64,000 bases of DNA from Anaeromyxobacter diazotrophicus (GTDB lineage Bacteria; Myxococcota; Myxococcia; Myxococcales; Anaeromyxobacteraceae), in assembly GCF_013340205.1 (NCBI RefSeq), contig NZ_BJTG01000003.1:62001-126000 (forward strand). Direction: 5' to 3'. Shown piece by piece: positions 51,420 to 61,611 of this stretch. How positions within the stretch are numbered: position 1 is the first letter of the stretch; each line of letters starts with the position of its first letter. Below the pieces are notes generated by a model that worked only from the letters and a program-made list of their open reading frames with translations, was not told the DNA's origin and made no database searches. The translations under genes and the position numbers were made by a program.

Positions 51420-53165
51420 GTGACGGTCCCGCGACCCCTCCTCGCGCTCGCCTCGGCGGGCGTGCTGGCGCTCACCGCGCCGCCTGCCCGGGCGCAGCCC
51501 CTCGACGAGCCCGCCGGCCACGCCATCGTGGTGGGCCTCGACCGCGACTACCCGCCCTACGAGTTCGTCGACGCGGCCGGGCACCCGGCCGGCTTCAACG
51601 TCGACCTCACCCGCGCCATCGCCGAGGTGATGGGCATGACGGTCGAGTTCCGCTCCGGGACCTGGGCCGAGATGCGCGCCGGCCTGCTCTCGGGCGAGAT
51701 CGACGTCCTGCAGGGCCTCACCTATTCGCAGGAGCGGGCCCGGGAGCTCGACTTCGCGCCGCCGCACGCCATCATCCAGCACGCCATCTTCGCCCGCCGC
51801 GGCACCCCGCCGGTCGCGTCGCTCGACGAGCTGCGCGGGAAGAAGGTGATCGTGTTCGGCGGCGGGATCATGGACGAGACCCTCACCGGGCGCGGGTTCG
51901 GGGCGGACCTCGTGCGCACCGGCACCCCCGCCGACGCGCTGCGGCTCCTCGCCTCGGGCCAGCACGAGTACGTGGCGCTGGCGCTCCTCCCCGGGATCCA
52001 CATCCTCCGCGAGCTGCACCTCACGAACGTCGTCCCGGTGGCGCGGCGGGTGGCGGTCGAGCGGTACGGCTACGCCGTGAAGAAGGGCCACGGCGAGCTC
52101 GTGGCCCGCTTCGACGAGGGGCTCGCCATCCTCAAGCAGACCGGCCGCTACGACGCCATCCAGGAGCGCTGGCTGGGGGTGCTCGAGCCGCGCGGTCCGG
52201 GGCTCCGCACCATCCTCGAGTACGTGAGCCTGGCGCTCGTGCCGCTGCTCCTCGTGCTCGGCGGCACGGTGCTGTGGTCGCGCTCGCTGCAGAAGCTCGT
52301 GGCGCAGCGGACCGCGTCGCTGGCGCGCGAGGTCGCCGAGCGCAAGCGCTCCGAGGAGGAGCTGCGGCAGCACCAGCAGCAGCTCATCCAGGCGGGCAAG
52401 ATGGCCGCGCTCGGCGTGCTGGTCTCGGGCGTGGCGCACGAGATCAACAACCCGAACGGCTACATCCTCCTCAACATGCCCATCCTCAAGGCCGCCCTGC
52501 TCGACGCCTGCGAGGTGCTCGACGCCCGCCGCCAGGAGCTGGGCGCGCGCTTCGAGCTCGCCGGCCTCCCCTACGACCGGATGCGCGCGGAGCTGCCGCA
52601 GATGCTCGACGAGATGCTGGCCGGCGGGCGGCGCATCAAGCGCATCGTCGACGACCTCAAGAACTTCGCGCGCCGCGAGGACGCGCCGGCGCTCGAGCCC
52701 ATGGACGTGAACGCCGTGGCCGCCGCCGCGGTCCGGCTGGTCGACGTCTCGATCCGGAAGGCGACGCACCGGTTCACCCTGGAGCTGGGGCGGGACCTGC
52801 CGCGCGTCCTCGGCAACCCGCAGCGCATCGAGCAGGTCCTCGTGAACCTGCTCCTCAACGCCTGCCAGGCGCTGCCCGGCCCCGAGCGCGCGGTCCGCCT
52901 CGCGACGCGCCACGACCCCGCGCGCGGCGAGGTGGTGGTCGAGGTGGCGGACGAGGGCGCCGGCATCGCCCCCGAGGACCTGCCCCGCCTCACCGACCCG
53001 TTCTTCACCACCAAGCGCGAGACGGGCGGGACCGGCCTCGGGCTCTCGATCTCCGCCACCATCGTGAAGGAGCACGGCGGCGCGCTCCAGTTCGAGTCCG
53101 CGGTCGGCGCCGGCACCACGGTGTCCTTCGCGCTGCGCGCGATCTCGACGGAGGCGGCGGCATGA
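51420..53165 (+). CDS. Sensor histidine kinase with solute-binding (SBP_bac_3) sensor
   Basis: 581 aa. The signal segment is followed by a periplasmic family-3 solute-binding domain (GLDRDYPPYEFVDAAGHPAGFNVDL to residue about 255). A TM helix lies at about 265-285, then a coiled coil, HisKA with the phospho-His in VAHEINNPNGY, and HATPase with N-box LLLNACQALPG and G-box GGTGLGLSI. It senses a small organic ligand, most likely a carboxylate or amino acid, and phosphorylates the response regulator encoded by the next, overlapping gene. GTG start at 51420. Confidence 0.92.
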   Translation: MTVPRPLLALASAGVLALTAPPARAQPLDEPAGHAIVVGLDRDYPPYEFVDAAGHPAGFNVDLTRAIAEVMGMTVEFRSGTWAEMRAGLLSGEIDVLQGLTYSQERARELDFAPPHAIIQHAIFARRGTPPVASLDELRGKKVIVFGGGIMDETLTGRGFGADLVRTGTPADALRLLASGQHEYVALALLPGIHILRELHLTNVVPVARRVAVERYGYAVKKGHGELVARFDEGLAILKQTGRYDAIQERWLGVLEPRGPGLRTILEYVSLALVPLLLVLGGTVLWSRSLQKLVAQRTASLAREVAERKRSEEELRQHQQQLIQAGKMAALGVLVSGVAHEINNPNGYILLNMPILKAALLDACEVLDARRQELGARFELAGLPYDRMRAELPQMLDEMLAGGRRIKRIVDDLKNFARREDAPALEPMDVNAVAAAAVRLVDVSIRKATHRFTLELGRDLPRVLGNPQRIEQVLVNLLLNACQALPGPERAVRLATRHDPARGEVVVEVADEGAGIAPEDLPRLTDPFFTTKRETGGTGLGLSISATIVKEHGGALQFESAVGAGTTVSFALRAISTEAAA

Positions 53166-54586
53166 GCGAGCGGGTCTCCCCGGCCTTCGGGATCCTCCTC
53201 GTCGACGACGAGCCGGCCTGGCTGCGCTCGCTCGCCATGACCCTCGAGCGCTCCGCCGGCCTCACCCACCTCATCACCTGCGACGACCCGCGGCGCGTCC
53301 TCGAGATCCTCGACGGGGACGACGTGGGCGTGGTGCTGCTCGATCTCACCATGCCGCACCTCTCGGGCGAGGAGCTCCTGGCGCTGATCGCGGCCGACCA
53401 CCCGGGCGTCTCGGTGATCGTGGTGAGCGGCATGAACCAGATCGAGACGGCGGTCCGGTGCGTGAAGCTCGGCGCGTTCGACTACCACGTGAAGACCGAC
53501 GAGGAGGATCGCCTGGTGGCGGGCGTGCTGCGCGCCGTCCGCATGCAGGAGCTGCAGCGCGAGAACCTCGAGATGTCGAGCCGGCTGCTGGCCGGCGCGC
53601 CGCAGCACCCGGAGGCCTTCTCCGGCATCGTCACCAGCGACCCGACGATGCGCACCCTCTTCTCGTACATCGAGGCGGTGGCGCGGAGCCCGCAGCCGCT
53701 GCTCATCACCGGCGAGAGCGGCGTCGGCAAGGAGCTCATCGCCCGCGCGACGCACCAGCTCTCCGGCTGCCGCGGCGCGCTGGTGGCGGTGAACGTCGCC
53801 GGGGTGGACGACCCGGTCTTCGCCGACACGCTCTTCGGGCACGTGCGCGGCGCCTTCACCGGCGCCGAGCAGCCGCGCCGGGGCGTGGTGGAGGAGGCGG
53901 CGGACGGCACCCTGTTCCTCGACGAGATCGGGGACCTCAGCATCGCCTCCCAGGTGAAGCTGCTCCGGTTCCTGCAGGACGGCGAGTACTTCCCGCTCGG
54001 CAGCGATCGCCCGAAGCGCGTCAAGGCGCGCGTCATCGTCGCCACCCACCAGGACCTCACCGCCAAGGAGAAGGCGGGCCTCTTCCGGCGCGACCTCTAC
54101 TACCGGCTGCGCACGCACCGGGTGCGCGTCCCGCCGCTGCGCGAGCGCAAGGGCGACGTGCCGCTCCTCCTCGAGCACTTCCTCGACGAGGCGGCGCGCT
54201 CCCTGGGCAAGAAGAAGCCCACCGCCCCTAGGCAGCTGGCGCAGCTCCTGGCGGCGCACGACTTCCCGGGCAACGTGCGCGAGCTGAAGGCGATGGTCTT
54301 CGACGCCGTCAGCGTCCACAAGGAGCGCGTCCTCTCGATGGACTCCTTCCTCGACGCCATCGGCCTCCGGCGCGGCGCGCCGGCCGCGGCGCCGGCGGGC
54401 GAGGGCGAGGGGGAGAAGAACCCCTTCGCCGGCCTGGAGCGCCTGCCGGGCTTCGACGAGAGCCTGGAGCTGCTGATCCAGGAGGCGATGTCGCGCGCCG
54501 GCGGCAACCAGACGCTGGCGGCGCGGCTGCTCGGGATCTCGCAGCCGGCGCTCTCGAAGCGGCTCAAGTCGTATCGCCGCGGCTAG
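53162..54586 (+). CDS. NtrC/DctD-type sigma-54 response regulator
   Basis: 474 aa. Receiver domain at about 8-125 ([15 protein letters not shown]; phospho-Asp in [13 protein letters not shown]), AAA+ domain with GESGVGKE, the GAFTGA loop and [10 protein letters not shown], and a Fis-type HTH ([22 protein letters not shown]) at the end. Paired with the overlapping kinase gene (ATGA). Just downstream lie repeated 14-mers and a sigma-54-like promoter in front of dctA, so the likely target is dctA, as for DctB/DctD. Confidence 0.94.
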   Translation: MSERVSPAFGILLVDDEPAWLRSLAMTLERSAGLTHLITCDDPRRVLEILDGDDVGVVLLDLTMPHLSGEELLALIAADHPGVSVIVVSGMNQIETAVRCVKLGAFDYHVKTDEEDRLVAGVLRAVRMQELQRENLEMSSRLLAGAPQHPEAFSGIVTSDPTMRTLFSYIEAVARSPQPLLITGESGVGKELIARATHQLSGCRGALVAVNVAGVDDPVFADTLFGHVRGAFTGAEQPRRGVVEEAADGTLFLDEIGDLSIASQVKLLRFLQDGEYFPLGSDRPKRVKARVIVATHQDLTAKEKAGLFRRDLYYRLRTHRVRVPPLRERKGDVPLLLEHFLDEAARSLGKKKPTAPRQLAQLLAAHDFPGNVRELKAMVFDAVSVHKERVLSMDSFLDAIGLRRGAPAAAPAGEGEGEKNPFAGLERLPGFDESLELLIQEAMSRAGGNQTLAARLLGISQPALSKRLKSYRRG

Positions 54587-54606
54587 GCGGGTCGGCGCGA
54601 ACCCGT

Positions 54607-54708
54607 ATTCCGGCCGGAATGCGCATTCCGTCCGGCATCGCGCCGCGAGCGGCCCGTGGATACGCCGGAAAACGCTCGCTCACGCCGAAGCTCCATTCCA
54701 GACGGCAT
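54607..54708. promoter_or_regulatory. Three 14-bp palindrome-like repeats, candidate activator sites
   Basis: ATTCCGGCCGGAAT (54607-54620), ATTCCGTCCGGCAT (54625-54638) and ATTCCAGACGGCAT (54695-54708) share ATTCC-N3-CGG-(A/C)-AT; the first is a perfect palindrome. A fourth half-copy (CCGGACGGCAT) ends at 54803 inside the promoter. They lie 90-190 bases upstream of the sigma-54 element, typical for enhancer sites of the adjacent response regulator. The rest of this 319-base gap shows no gene. Confidence 0.6.
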
Positions 54709-54797
54709 ACCCGTTCGCCACGCGCGCGCCGCGCCTCCGGTGCGTGAGACCCCGCGGGGACAGCGCGTTCGCGCGCAGCACACCCTGTCGCACCGGA

Positions 54798-54813
54798 CGG
54801 CATCGTCCGTGCT
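54798..54813 (+). promoter_or_regulatory. Sigma-54-type promoter of dctA
   Basis: CGGCAT (54798-54803), five bases, GTGCT (54809-54813), with GG and GC 10 bases apart. The predicted start point is near 54824, leaving an 80-base leader before the GTG at 54906. An inverted repeat CGGACG/CGTCCG overlaps the element. Confidence 0.55.
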
Positions 54814-54905
54814 CAGGAGGAGAGCTCCCGGGCTCAGGGGAGCTGGCGACGCGCCGCGTCGTGCAACCCAGCCGACGCGGCCGCCGGCGCCGCAAGGAGG
54901 ACGAC

Positions 54906-56219
54906 GTGAAGCGCTTCTCCCGTAGCCTCTACCTGCAAGTCATCACGGCCGTGATCATCGGCGCGCTGGTCGGGCACCTCTACCCGGCCGTCGGGACGCA
55001 GATGAAGCCGCTCGGCGAGGGCTTCATCAAGCTCGTCAAGATGCTCATCGCCCCGATCGTCTTCTCCACGGTCGTGACCGGCATCGCGAAGATGGGCGAT
55101 CTGAAGAAGGTCGGCCGCGTGGGCCTCAAGGGCATCATCTACTTCGAGGTCCTCACCACCATCGCCCTCGCCATCGGCCTCCTGGTGGGCAAGGTCCTCG
55201 TGCCGGGCGCCGGGATGAACGTGAACCCGGCCACCCTCGACACCAAGGCCATCGCCAGCTACACGGCGCCGTCGGCGCACCTGTCCACGATGGACTTCGT
55301 GATGAACATCATCCCGAAGGACGTCGCCGACGCGTTCGCGCGCGGCGAGATCCTCCAGGTGCTGTTCTTCTCCATCCTGTTCGGCGTCGCGCTGGCCGGC
55401 ATGAAGGGCGACTACGCCAAGGTGGTGCTCCAGTTCATCGACGGCCTCTCCGGCGTCCTCTTCAAGATCGTCGGCATCGTGATGCGGGTCGCGCCCATCG
55501 GCGCGTTCGGCGCCATGGCCTTCACCGTGGGGAAGTACGGGGTGAAGACGCTGGTGAGCCTCGCCAAGCTCATCGGCACCTTCTACACGACGAGCGTCCT
55601 CTTCGTGTTCCTGGTGCTGGGCCTGGTGATGCTGATCTGCCGGCTCAACATCTTCAAGTTCCTCCGGTACATCAAGGAGGAGATCCTGATCGTCCTCGGG
55701 ACGAGCTCGTCCGAGTCGGCGCTCCCCCTCATGATGCGCAAGATGGAGAAGCTCGGCTGCGGCAAGCCGGTGGTCGGGCTCGTCGTGCCGATGGGCTACT
55801 CCTTCAACCTGGACGGCACCTCCATCTACCTGACGCTCGCCACGCTCTTCATCGCCCAGGCGACGAACACCCACGTCACCATGGGCCAGGAGCTCGAGAT
55901 CCTGGCCGTGCTCCTGCTCACCTCGAAGGGCGCGGCGGCGGTGACGGGCGGCGGCTTCATCACGCTCGCCGCCACCCTGTCGGCGGTCGGCAACATCCCG
56001 GTGGCGGGCCTCACCCTGCTGCTCGGCGTGGACCGCTTCATGTCCGAGGCGCGCGCCATCACGAACCTCATCGGCAACGGCGTGGCCTCGGTGGCGGTGT
56101 CGCGCTGGGAGGGCGAGCTCGACGTGGAGCGGGCGCGGGCCATGCTCGACCGCAAGGTCCTGCCCGAGGCGATCGACGAGGCGGAGCCGGAGGCCCTCGG
56201 CGTCGCCGCGCAGGCCTGA
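54906..56219 (+). CDS. dctA: C4-dicarboxylate transporter DctA
   Basis: 437-aa DAACS-family symporter for succinate, fumarate and malate (cation-coupled). GTG 54906 after the SD AAGGAGGACGAC. Core motifs are intact: LIGHLY-like N-terminus ([12 protein letters not shown]), [18 protein letters not shown], the serine-rich hairpin [27 protein letters not shown] and the C-terminal [17 protein letters not shown]. Eight helices and two re-entrant loops are expected. Regulated probably by the sigma-54 system just upstream. In this respiratory organism it would feed fumarate/succinate metabolism. Confidence 0.95.
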   Translation: MKRFSRSLYLQVITAVIIGALVGHLYPAVGTQMKPLGEGFIKLVKMLIAPIVFSTVVTGIAKMGDLKKVGRVGLKGIIYFEVLTTIALAIGLLVGKVLVPGAGMNVNPATLDTKAIASYTAPSAHLSTMDFVMNIIPKDVADAFARGEILQVLFFSILFGVALAGMKGDYAKVVLQFIDGLSGVLFKIVGIVMRVAPIGAFGAMAFTVGKYGVKTLVSLAKLIGTFYTTSVLFVFLVLGLVMLICRLNIFKFLRYIKEEILIVLGTSSSESALPLMMRKMEKLGCGKPVVGLVVPMGYSFNLDGTSIYLTLATLFIAQATNTHVTMGQELEILAVLLLTSKGAAAVTGGGFITLAATLSAVGNIPVAGLTLLLGVDRFMSEARAITNLIGNGVASVAVSRWEGELDVERARAMLDRKVLPEAIDEAEPEALGVAAQA

Positions 56220-56227
56220 GGAGCCCC

Positions 56228-56329
56228 ATGAAGACCTTCCTCTCGACCCTGAAGCGCGCGCTCGGCGTCCTGGCCGAGCTGGAGCGCAGGACGTACCTCG
56301 GCGAGCGGCCGCGGCCCGACCTGAAGTAG
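56228..56329 (+). CDS. 33-aa ORF downstream of dctA
   Basis: ATG 56228 starts eight bases after dctA; GAGCCCC lies just before it as a weak ribosome site. Product MKTFLSTLKRALGVLAELER then RTYLGERPRPDLK: an amphipathic basic helix and a short tail. No TM. Its place directly after a transporter recalls small regulatory peptides, but similarity alone cannot prove it. Codon use fits the genome. Confidence 0.45.
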   Translation: MKTFLSTLKRALGVLAELERRTYLGERPRPDLK

Positions 56330-56335
56330 CGGCCG

Positions 56336-58858
56336 CTACCAGGCCTCGCGGTCGAAGTTCCCGAGGTGGCCCGGCCGGACCACCTGGCCCCGCCGCAGCG
56401 CGCGCCAGAGCTCCCGGGCGCGCTCCGGCGCGTAGGGGCGGTGGACGAAGTGCACCCGGAAGCTCCGGGCGCCCGCCTCCCGCAGCGCGGCCAGGCGCGG
56501 CGAGAGGTTGTAGGGCGCGTCGTTCAGGGTGAACGCGCGGCAGCGCTCGTTCACCACCAGCGCCTTCCCGCCGTGCGACGAGGTGAGCTCCATCCGCTCG
56601 AAGGTGCAGCTGGCCGGCCCGGGGCAGCCGCCGGCGAGGTTGGCGTAGGGGCAGGACTCGGAGATGAAGAGCGGCGAGTCCTCGTACACCACCACCGACG
56701 CGGCCGGGCCCAGCTCCGCCAGCAGCGCCGCGAGGTTCTCGCGGACGTCCTCGGTGGAGAGGGTGATCCGGCCCACGCCCAGGTCGCGGAGCTGCCGGGC
56801 CGCGGCGCGGTTCACCGCATAGAGGCTCCAGTCGGAGGAGAGGTCGAGGCCCCCGGCGTCGCCGGGCGCGAGGCCGAGGTGCGCCCACGAGGCCGGCCCG
56901 GTCAGCTCCCACCGCCGGTACCCCGCCGCGCGCAGCGCCTCGACGCGGGCCCGGAGTGCCCGCTCCTCCCAGCCCCGCACGATGAGCGGGAGCCCGAGCC
57001 GCAGCCGCTCCGGCCCGGCCCGCGCCGTGAGGGCGGAGAGCCGCTCGACGAGCCCGCGGAGCGGCAGGAGCCCGAGGTCGACGACGACGTCGTCCGCGCC
57101 CTCGAAGTCCTCGGGCTCGAAGGCGTCGAGCGCCTCGAGCCGGTCCACCTTGACGGTGAAGCGCGGTGCGTCGCCCGGGGCGGCGGCTCCAGGTGTGAGA
57201 GCGGCCTCGGCGGCGCGGGCCGCTTCGACCTGGCCCCGCGCATGCGCGGTGACCGCCGCGTCCAGCGCCTCCGCCAGCGCCCGCCGCGCCTCGTTGAGCC
57301 GCGACACCGGCACGAAGCGGCCGGCCGGGTTGCGCCAGTCGAGCCCGGCCAGCCGGAAGCGGGTGTCGCCCAGCTTCTCGAACGCGGCGCGGGCGCTCGC
57401 GGCCATCCCGGCCGGATCGCGCGCCGCCTCGAGCGCGCCGGCGACGGTCACTTCGGCCCGGACAGCGTGCCCCGGCGCGGCCTCGGCGCTCGCCTCCAGC
57501 CGGAGCCCAGTCTCCGAGACCTCGGCCGCGACGGACATGGGCCGGCGGGCGCGCTGCGCGAGCTTGGGGCGCTCGAGCTGGTAGCGGAGCTTCACCGCCT
57601 GGGACGAGGAGCAGGAGACGGGCGCGCCGCGCGGGACGGTGGGGTAGTCGTCCGGCAGCGGCACCTCCACCAGCGCGCCCGCCGGCGCCTCGAAGACGTC
57701 CGCGGCGGCGCCGCGGGTCACGAGCCGCAGGCTGGAGACCCCGAACCCGAACGGACGGTCGAGTCCCGGGACCTCCACCTGGAGCCCGTCGTGGCGCGCC
57801 AGGGCGCGCGCGGTGCGGAACCGGATGGCGGCGCCCGCGCCCGACCGCACCACCGCCTCCACCTGGCCGAGCGGCGCGCCGCGGTGGCCCACCAGGTCGC
57901 GGTCGGCCACGTCCTTCTCGCGGTGCGAGTCGAGGTAGAGCGTCGTCCAGGGGCGCGCGAAGGTGGCCTTGAGGTCCGCCTCCCGCTCCGGCCGCTCCGC
58001 CGCCGGGAGCGTGCCGTCGAGCAGCCGGCGGTAGTAGTCCACCGCGGCCGCGACGTAGGTGGGCCCCTTCTTGCGCCCCTCGATCTTGAGGCAGGCCACG
58101 CCCGCGTCGCGCAGCGCGCCCACGTGGTCGGGCAGCGCCAGGTCCTTCATGGAGAAGGCGAAGCCGGAGCGCAGCCGCTCGGGCAGCGGCGGGCCGTCGA
58201 GGGAGGTCACCTCCCAGCGGTCGCGGCACGGGTAGGCGCAGGAGCCGCGGTTGCCGCTGCGGCCGAGCACGTGCGAGGAGAAGAGGCAGAGCCCGCTGTA
58301 GGCGTAGCAGAGCGCGCCGTGGAGGAAGGCCTCCACCTCCACCCCCGGCACCGCGGCGCAGTCGCGGAGCTCCTCCAGCGTCAGCTCGCGCGCCAGGGTG
58401 ACCCGCGCGAAGCCCAGGTCGCGCAGCGTCTCCACCCCGGCGCGCGAGTGGGCGGCGAGCTGGGTGCTGGCGTGCAGCTCGAGCTGGGGGAAGTGGCGGC
58501 GGGCGAGCCGCGCCACGCCCAGGTCCTGCACGATGAGGGCGTCGGCGCCCAGGTCGGCGAGGTCCCCCAGCGTGTCCACCAGGCCGGGGAGCTCGCGGTC
58601 GAGCACCAGCGTGTTCACCGCCACGAAGGCGCGGCGGACGGGAGTGAGCGCGCGGGCGTGCCCGAGGAAGCGGTCCAGCTCGTCGAGCGTGAAGTTCTGC
58701 GCGTCGGCGCGGGCGGAGAAGCGCTTCAGCCCCAGGTAGACCGCGTCGGCGCCGTACTGCAGCGCGGCCAGGCCTGCCTCCAGGCCGCCGGCGGGGGCGA
58801 GGAGCTCGGGGCGGCGGGGGCCTTCGGCGGTGCTGGATCGGCTCACGGTCCGATGCAT
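56336..58858 (-). CDS. U32-family peptidase (RlhA/YdcP-like)
   Basis: 840 aa. The N-terminal U32 core is clear: ELLAPAGGLEAGLAALQYGADAVYLG, NFTLDELDRFLGHARAL, LHASTQLAAHSRAG-like segment, ELTLEELRDCA, HGALCYAYSGLCLFSSHVLG and RSGNRGSCAYPCRD, the last carrying the conserved Cys set that binds Fe-S in this family. A long C-terminal extension (DUF3656-like) follows, with more Cys (CPYANLAGGCPG). RlhA hydroxylates a 23S rRNA cytidine; a similar rRNA/tRNA hydroxylation role is likely, but peptidase-type naming is historic. Confidence 0.88.
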   Translation of the reverse strand: MHRTVSRSSTAEGPRRPELLAPAGGLEAGLAALQYGADAVYLGLKRFSARADAQNFTLDELDRFLGHARALTPVRRAFVAVNTLVLDRELPGLVDTLGDLADLGADALIVQDLGVARLARRHFPQLELHASTQLAAHSRAGVETLRDLGFARVTLARELTLEELRDCAAVPGVEVEAFLHGALCYAYSGLCLFSSHVLGRSGNRGSCAYPCRDRWEVTSLDGPPLPERLRSGFAFSMKDLALPDHVGALRDAGVACLKIEGRKKGPTYVAAAVDYYRRLLDGTLPAAERPEREADLKATFARPWTTLYLDSHREKDVADRDLVGHRGAPLGQVEAVVRSGAGAAIRFRTARALARHDGLQVEVPGLDRPFGFGVSSLRLVTRGAAADVFEAPAGALVEVPLPDDYPTVPRGAPVSCSSSQAVKLRYQLERPKLAQRARRPMSVAAEVSETGLRLEASAEAAPGHAVRAEVTVAGALEAARDPAGMAASARAAFEKLGDTRFRLAGLDWRNPAGRFVPVSRLNEARRALAEALDAAVTAHARGQVEAARAAEAALTPGAAAPGDAPRFTVKVDRLEALDAFEPEDFEGADDVVVDLGLLPLRGLVERLSALTARAGPERLRLGLPLIVRGWEERALRARVEALRAAGYRRWELTGPASWAHLGLAPGDAGGLDLSSDWSLYAVNRAAARQLRDLGVGRITLSTEDVRENLAALLAELGPAASVVVYEDSPLFISESCPYANLAGGCPGPASCTFERMELTSSHGGKALVVNERCRAFTLNDAPYNLSPRLAALREAGARSFRVHFVHRPYAPERARELWRALRRGQVVRPGHLGNFDREAW

Positions 58859-58926
58859 ATCGCACGGCTCGGGCCGGCGAGAAAAGGCGCCGCCGGGCGC
58901 CGGGGCACACTCGCCTGCCGCGTCCG

Positions 58927-60477
58927 TCAGCGCCGCAGGTACCCGAGCTGCTCCGGCAGGGCGATGTTGTTGCCGTACGCGTCCTCGCCGTAGCCGCTCT
59001 CGGCCAGCAGCTCGAGGTCCGCGAGCACGCGGCGATCGCCGCGGAAGGTGGCGGTGACCGTGGCGACGATGTCGATCTTGCCGAGCGCCTGGAGCCGCGC
59101 CACGGCGTCGACGATGAAGGCCAGGACCGGCTGCCCGCCGCCGAGCGGGCCCTCGATGGGCGGGAGCGGCTGCTCGTAGAGGATGACCTTGGCCTCTTCG
59201 GACAGGCGCACGAGGACGTTGCGCACGGCCCGGACCAGGTCGTCGCCGAGCCGCTCCTCGTCGCCGTTCACGAGCGCGCCGATCTCCTGGGCCAGCCAGC
59301 GGCGCTTCCTGGCGTTGATCGCCTCGTTGGCCCGGAAGAGCTCCATCGGCGAGGCCGCGTCGTAGGTCTCGCCGTCGAGCGTCATGGAGACGGCGCTCCC
59401 GTAGTGGTACGCCACTCGGGCCACCAGCGTGGAGGGCCGCACGTGGAAGCCGCGGTAGCGCGGGACCGGCACGGTGATCTCGCCCCGCTCGGCGTAGCGC
59501 CGGAGGAGCTGCTGGGCGAGGGTCCGGCCGACTTGCAGGTAGCGGGTCACCAGGACCAGCACGACGCGCAGCACCGCGTCGAGCCGCGCCGGCGGGATGC
59601 CGCCGGGGTGGTCGCCGAAGAGCGGGAGCCGGTCGCCGCCGGCCGGCGCGTGCACGAGGTGGCGCTCGCGGTAGTGCACGAGCTCGGTCGCCACCTCGAG
59701 CAGGTGATAGACGGCGGAGGCGTGCCCGCGGAGCGAGAGCAGCTCCGGGTCGTCGCGCTCGACGTCGGTGCGAGCGACGTGGGTGTCGTAGAGCGCCTGC
59801 AGGTTGTGGAAGTCCTCGGCCGCGTCGCGGAGCTCGCCCTCGGTGGGCAGCGCGTCCTGGGACGGGTCACCGCCGGCGGACGCGGCCCTGGGCGCGAGCG
59901 AGCGCGCGCCGCCGTCGGCCAGGTTGAGGAACGCGGTGGCGAGCCGCGCGACCGTCTCGCCCGCGTCCTCGACGTGGCGGAGCGGGCAGTCCGGGGGCAG
60001 GCGCCCGGGGGGCAGGACCTCCGCGCAGACGTCCGCCGGACGCGGGGAGAGCCCCAGCGACCGCGCTGCCTCGGCGAGCCGCCGGCTGGCCGCGTGCAGC
60101 ACCTGGGCCGTGAAGCGCCGCGCCTGGAGGAGGCCGGCGTCCAGATCGGCCTCCTCGCAGAGGAGGCGGTACTGGGCCGACGCGTGGAGCAGGTGGACGA
60201 GCCCGTAGTGCGCGTGCGCGAAGGTCTTCACCCCCGCCATCACACCTCGGAAGTGCCGCCAGCGCTCGTTCCGGAGCGCGCCGTAGGCGTCCAGCAGCTC
60301 CTCGAGCTGGGTGGCCTCGGAGCGGATCATCGCCAGCATCGGCCGGGTCAGGAGCGCGAGCGCGGCGTCGGCGTCGACCGCGCCGAGGCGTCCGGCGACG
60401 TCGAGCAGCGAGCGGGCGCGCGCGTCCACCATCGCCGTGAACGCGGCGTCGTCGACGATGGCAGCCGGGTCGTTCAT
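58927..60477 (-). CDS. Large helical protein with HPr-like domain
   Basis: 516 aa. Residues 1-335 are a helical, Leu/Ala/His-rich domain not matched to a known fold (a conserved stretch is [16 protein letters not shown]). Residues about 338-425 look like HPr: [14 protein letters not shown] with His345 at the phosphorylation site, then [23 protein letters not shown]-terminal part (about 430-516) is unassigned. It is not a PTS transporter. The start overlaps the upstream quinone reductase stop by four bases, so both are coupled. A phosphorylation-controlled regulator is the best guess. Confidence 0.7.
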   Translation of the reverse strand: MNDPAAIVDDAAFTAMVDARARSLLDVAGRLGAVDADAALALLTRPMLAMIRSEATQLEELLDAYGALRNERWRHFRGVMAGVKTFAHAHYGLVHLLHASAQYRLLCEEADLDAGLLQARRFTAQVLHAASRRLAEAARSLGLSPRPADVCAEVLPPGRLPPDCPLRHVEDAGETVARLATAFLNLADGGARSLAPRAASAGGDPSQDALPTEGELRDAAEDFHNLQALYDTHVARTDVERDDPELLSLRGHASAVYHLLEVATELVHYRERHLVHAPAGGDRLPLFGDHPGGIPPARLDAVLRVVLVLVTRYLQVGRTLAQQLLRRYAERGEITVPVPRYRGFHVRPSTLVARVAYHYGSAVSMTLDGETYDAASPMELFRANEAINARKRRWLAQEIGALVNGDEERLGDDLVRAVRNVLVRLSEEAKVILYEQPLPPIEGPLGGGQPVLAFIVDAVARLQALGKIDIVATVTATFRGDRRVLADLELLAESGYGEDAYGNNIALPEQLGYLRR

Positions 60478-61445
60478 GCCGAGCCGGGGACGAGCACGAT
60501 CTTCCCGTAGGCGCCGGAGGACATCACCTCGCGGTGCGCCTGCGCCGCCTCCGCCAGCGGGAGCTCCTTGCCGACGATGGGGCGCAGCGTCCCGTTCTCG
60601 AGGCCTGCGGCGAGGGCGGCGTGGATCTCGGCGGCCTCGGCGGGCGTCGCGGCCCACAGCGTGAAGCCGCGGATCGAGGCGCGGCGGCTCATGAGCTCGC
60701 GGGCGTTGATGGAGGCCTCTCCGCGGTTGCCGATGACGACCACGCGCCCGCCGGGCGCGAGGAGCTTGAGGTCGGCGGCGAGGTTCACGTTCGCCAGCAT
60801 CTCCAGGATGACGTCGACGCCCTTCCCGCCGGTCGCCTTCAGGATCTCCTCGGTGTAGCCGGCCTTCGAGTGATCGAAGACCTGGTGAGCGCCCTCCCGC
60901 CTCGCGAGCTCGAGGCCGCGCGGGGTCCCCGCGGTGCCGAGGACGGTGAGCCCCTGCGCCCGCGCGAGCTGCGCGGCCGCGACGCCGACGCCGCCGCTGG
61001 CGCCGTGGATGAGCACGGTCTCCCCGGCGCGCGCCGCGCCGTGGTGGTGGAGCGCCGTGTAGGCGGTTCCGTAGGGGACCCACAGGCCGGCGCCCTGCGC
61101 GAAGGAGATCTTCTCCGGCAGCGGGTGGACCTGCGCCTCCTGCGCCAGGGCGAGCTCGGCGTACGCGCCGGAGAGGGTGGCGGCGGTGTAGACGCGGTCG
61201 CCGGGCTTCACCCGGGCGACGCCCGGGCCGACCGCCTCGACGGTGCCGGCCGCGTCGGAGCCGGGGGTGTACGGGAGCGGCGGCTTGATGGCGTAGGTGC
61301 CGGCGCGCATGTACGTGTCGTACGGGTTCACGCCGGCCGCGCGGACCCGGACGAGCACCTGGCCGGGACCCGGCTTCGGCGCGGCCACTTCGTGGAGGGC
61401 GAGGACCTCGGGACCGCCGAACTGGTGAACCTGGATGGCTTTCAT
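60474..61445 (-). CDS. NADPH:quinone oxidoreductase (zeta-crystallin/MDR type)
   Basis: 323 aa. MDR family without structural zinc: N-terminus [34 protein letters not shown], and the nucleotide loop [25 protein letters not shown] five bases before ATG 61445 supports the start. It reduces quinones or 2-alkenals with NADPH in the cytosol. First gene of a pair with the HPr-like gene. Related in sequence to the lipoprotein MDR enzyme 25 kb away, suggesting paralogy. Confidence 0.9.
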   Translation of the reverse strand: MKAIQVHQFGGPEVLALHEVAAPKPGPGQVLVRVRAAGVNPYDTYMRAGTYAIKPPLPYTPGSDAAGTVEAVGPGVARVKPGDRVYTAATLSGAYAELALAQEAQVHPLPEKISFAQGAGLWVPYGTAYTALHHHGAARAGETVLIHGASGGVGVAAAQLARAQGLTVLGTAGTPRGLELARREGAHQVFDHSKAGYTEEILKATGGKGVDVILEMLANVNLAADLKLLAPGGRVVVIGNRGEASINARELMSRRASIRGFTLWAATPAEAAEIHAALAAGLENGTLRPIVGKELPLAEAAQAHREVMSSGAYGKIVLVPGSA

Positions 61446-61611
61446 GTGGCCTCCTGGGGGGCTGGGAGAGCGGGCCAGGTATGGTAACGCGCGGCGCCGC
61501 TCCGCTCACGGCTCGCGACGCGGCCGAGCCTGCCGCCGCGCGCCGGCGGGCGTGCCGGCCGCCGACGGACGCGAACCGGCGAGGTTTCGTCGCCCGGCGA
61601 GGGCGGCGCCT

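Noticed and set aside
49077-53075. A 1332-codon open frame antisense to opgH and the kinase
   Set aside because: Shadow of two well-supported genes; His/Arg/Glu/Gly-rich and no recognised domain.
54834-58910. A 1358-codon open frame on the minus strand
   Set aside because: Antisense to dctA and out of frame with the U32 gene; low-complexity composition without family motifs.
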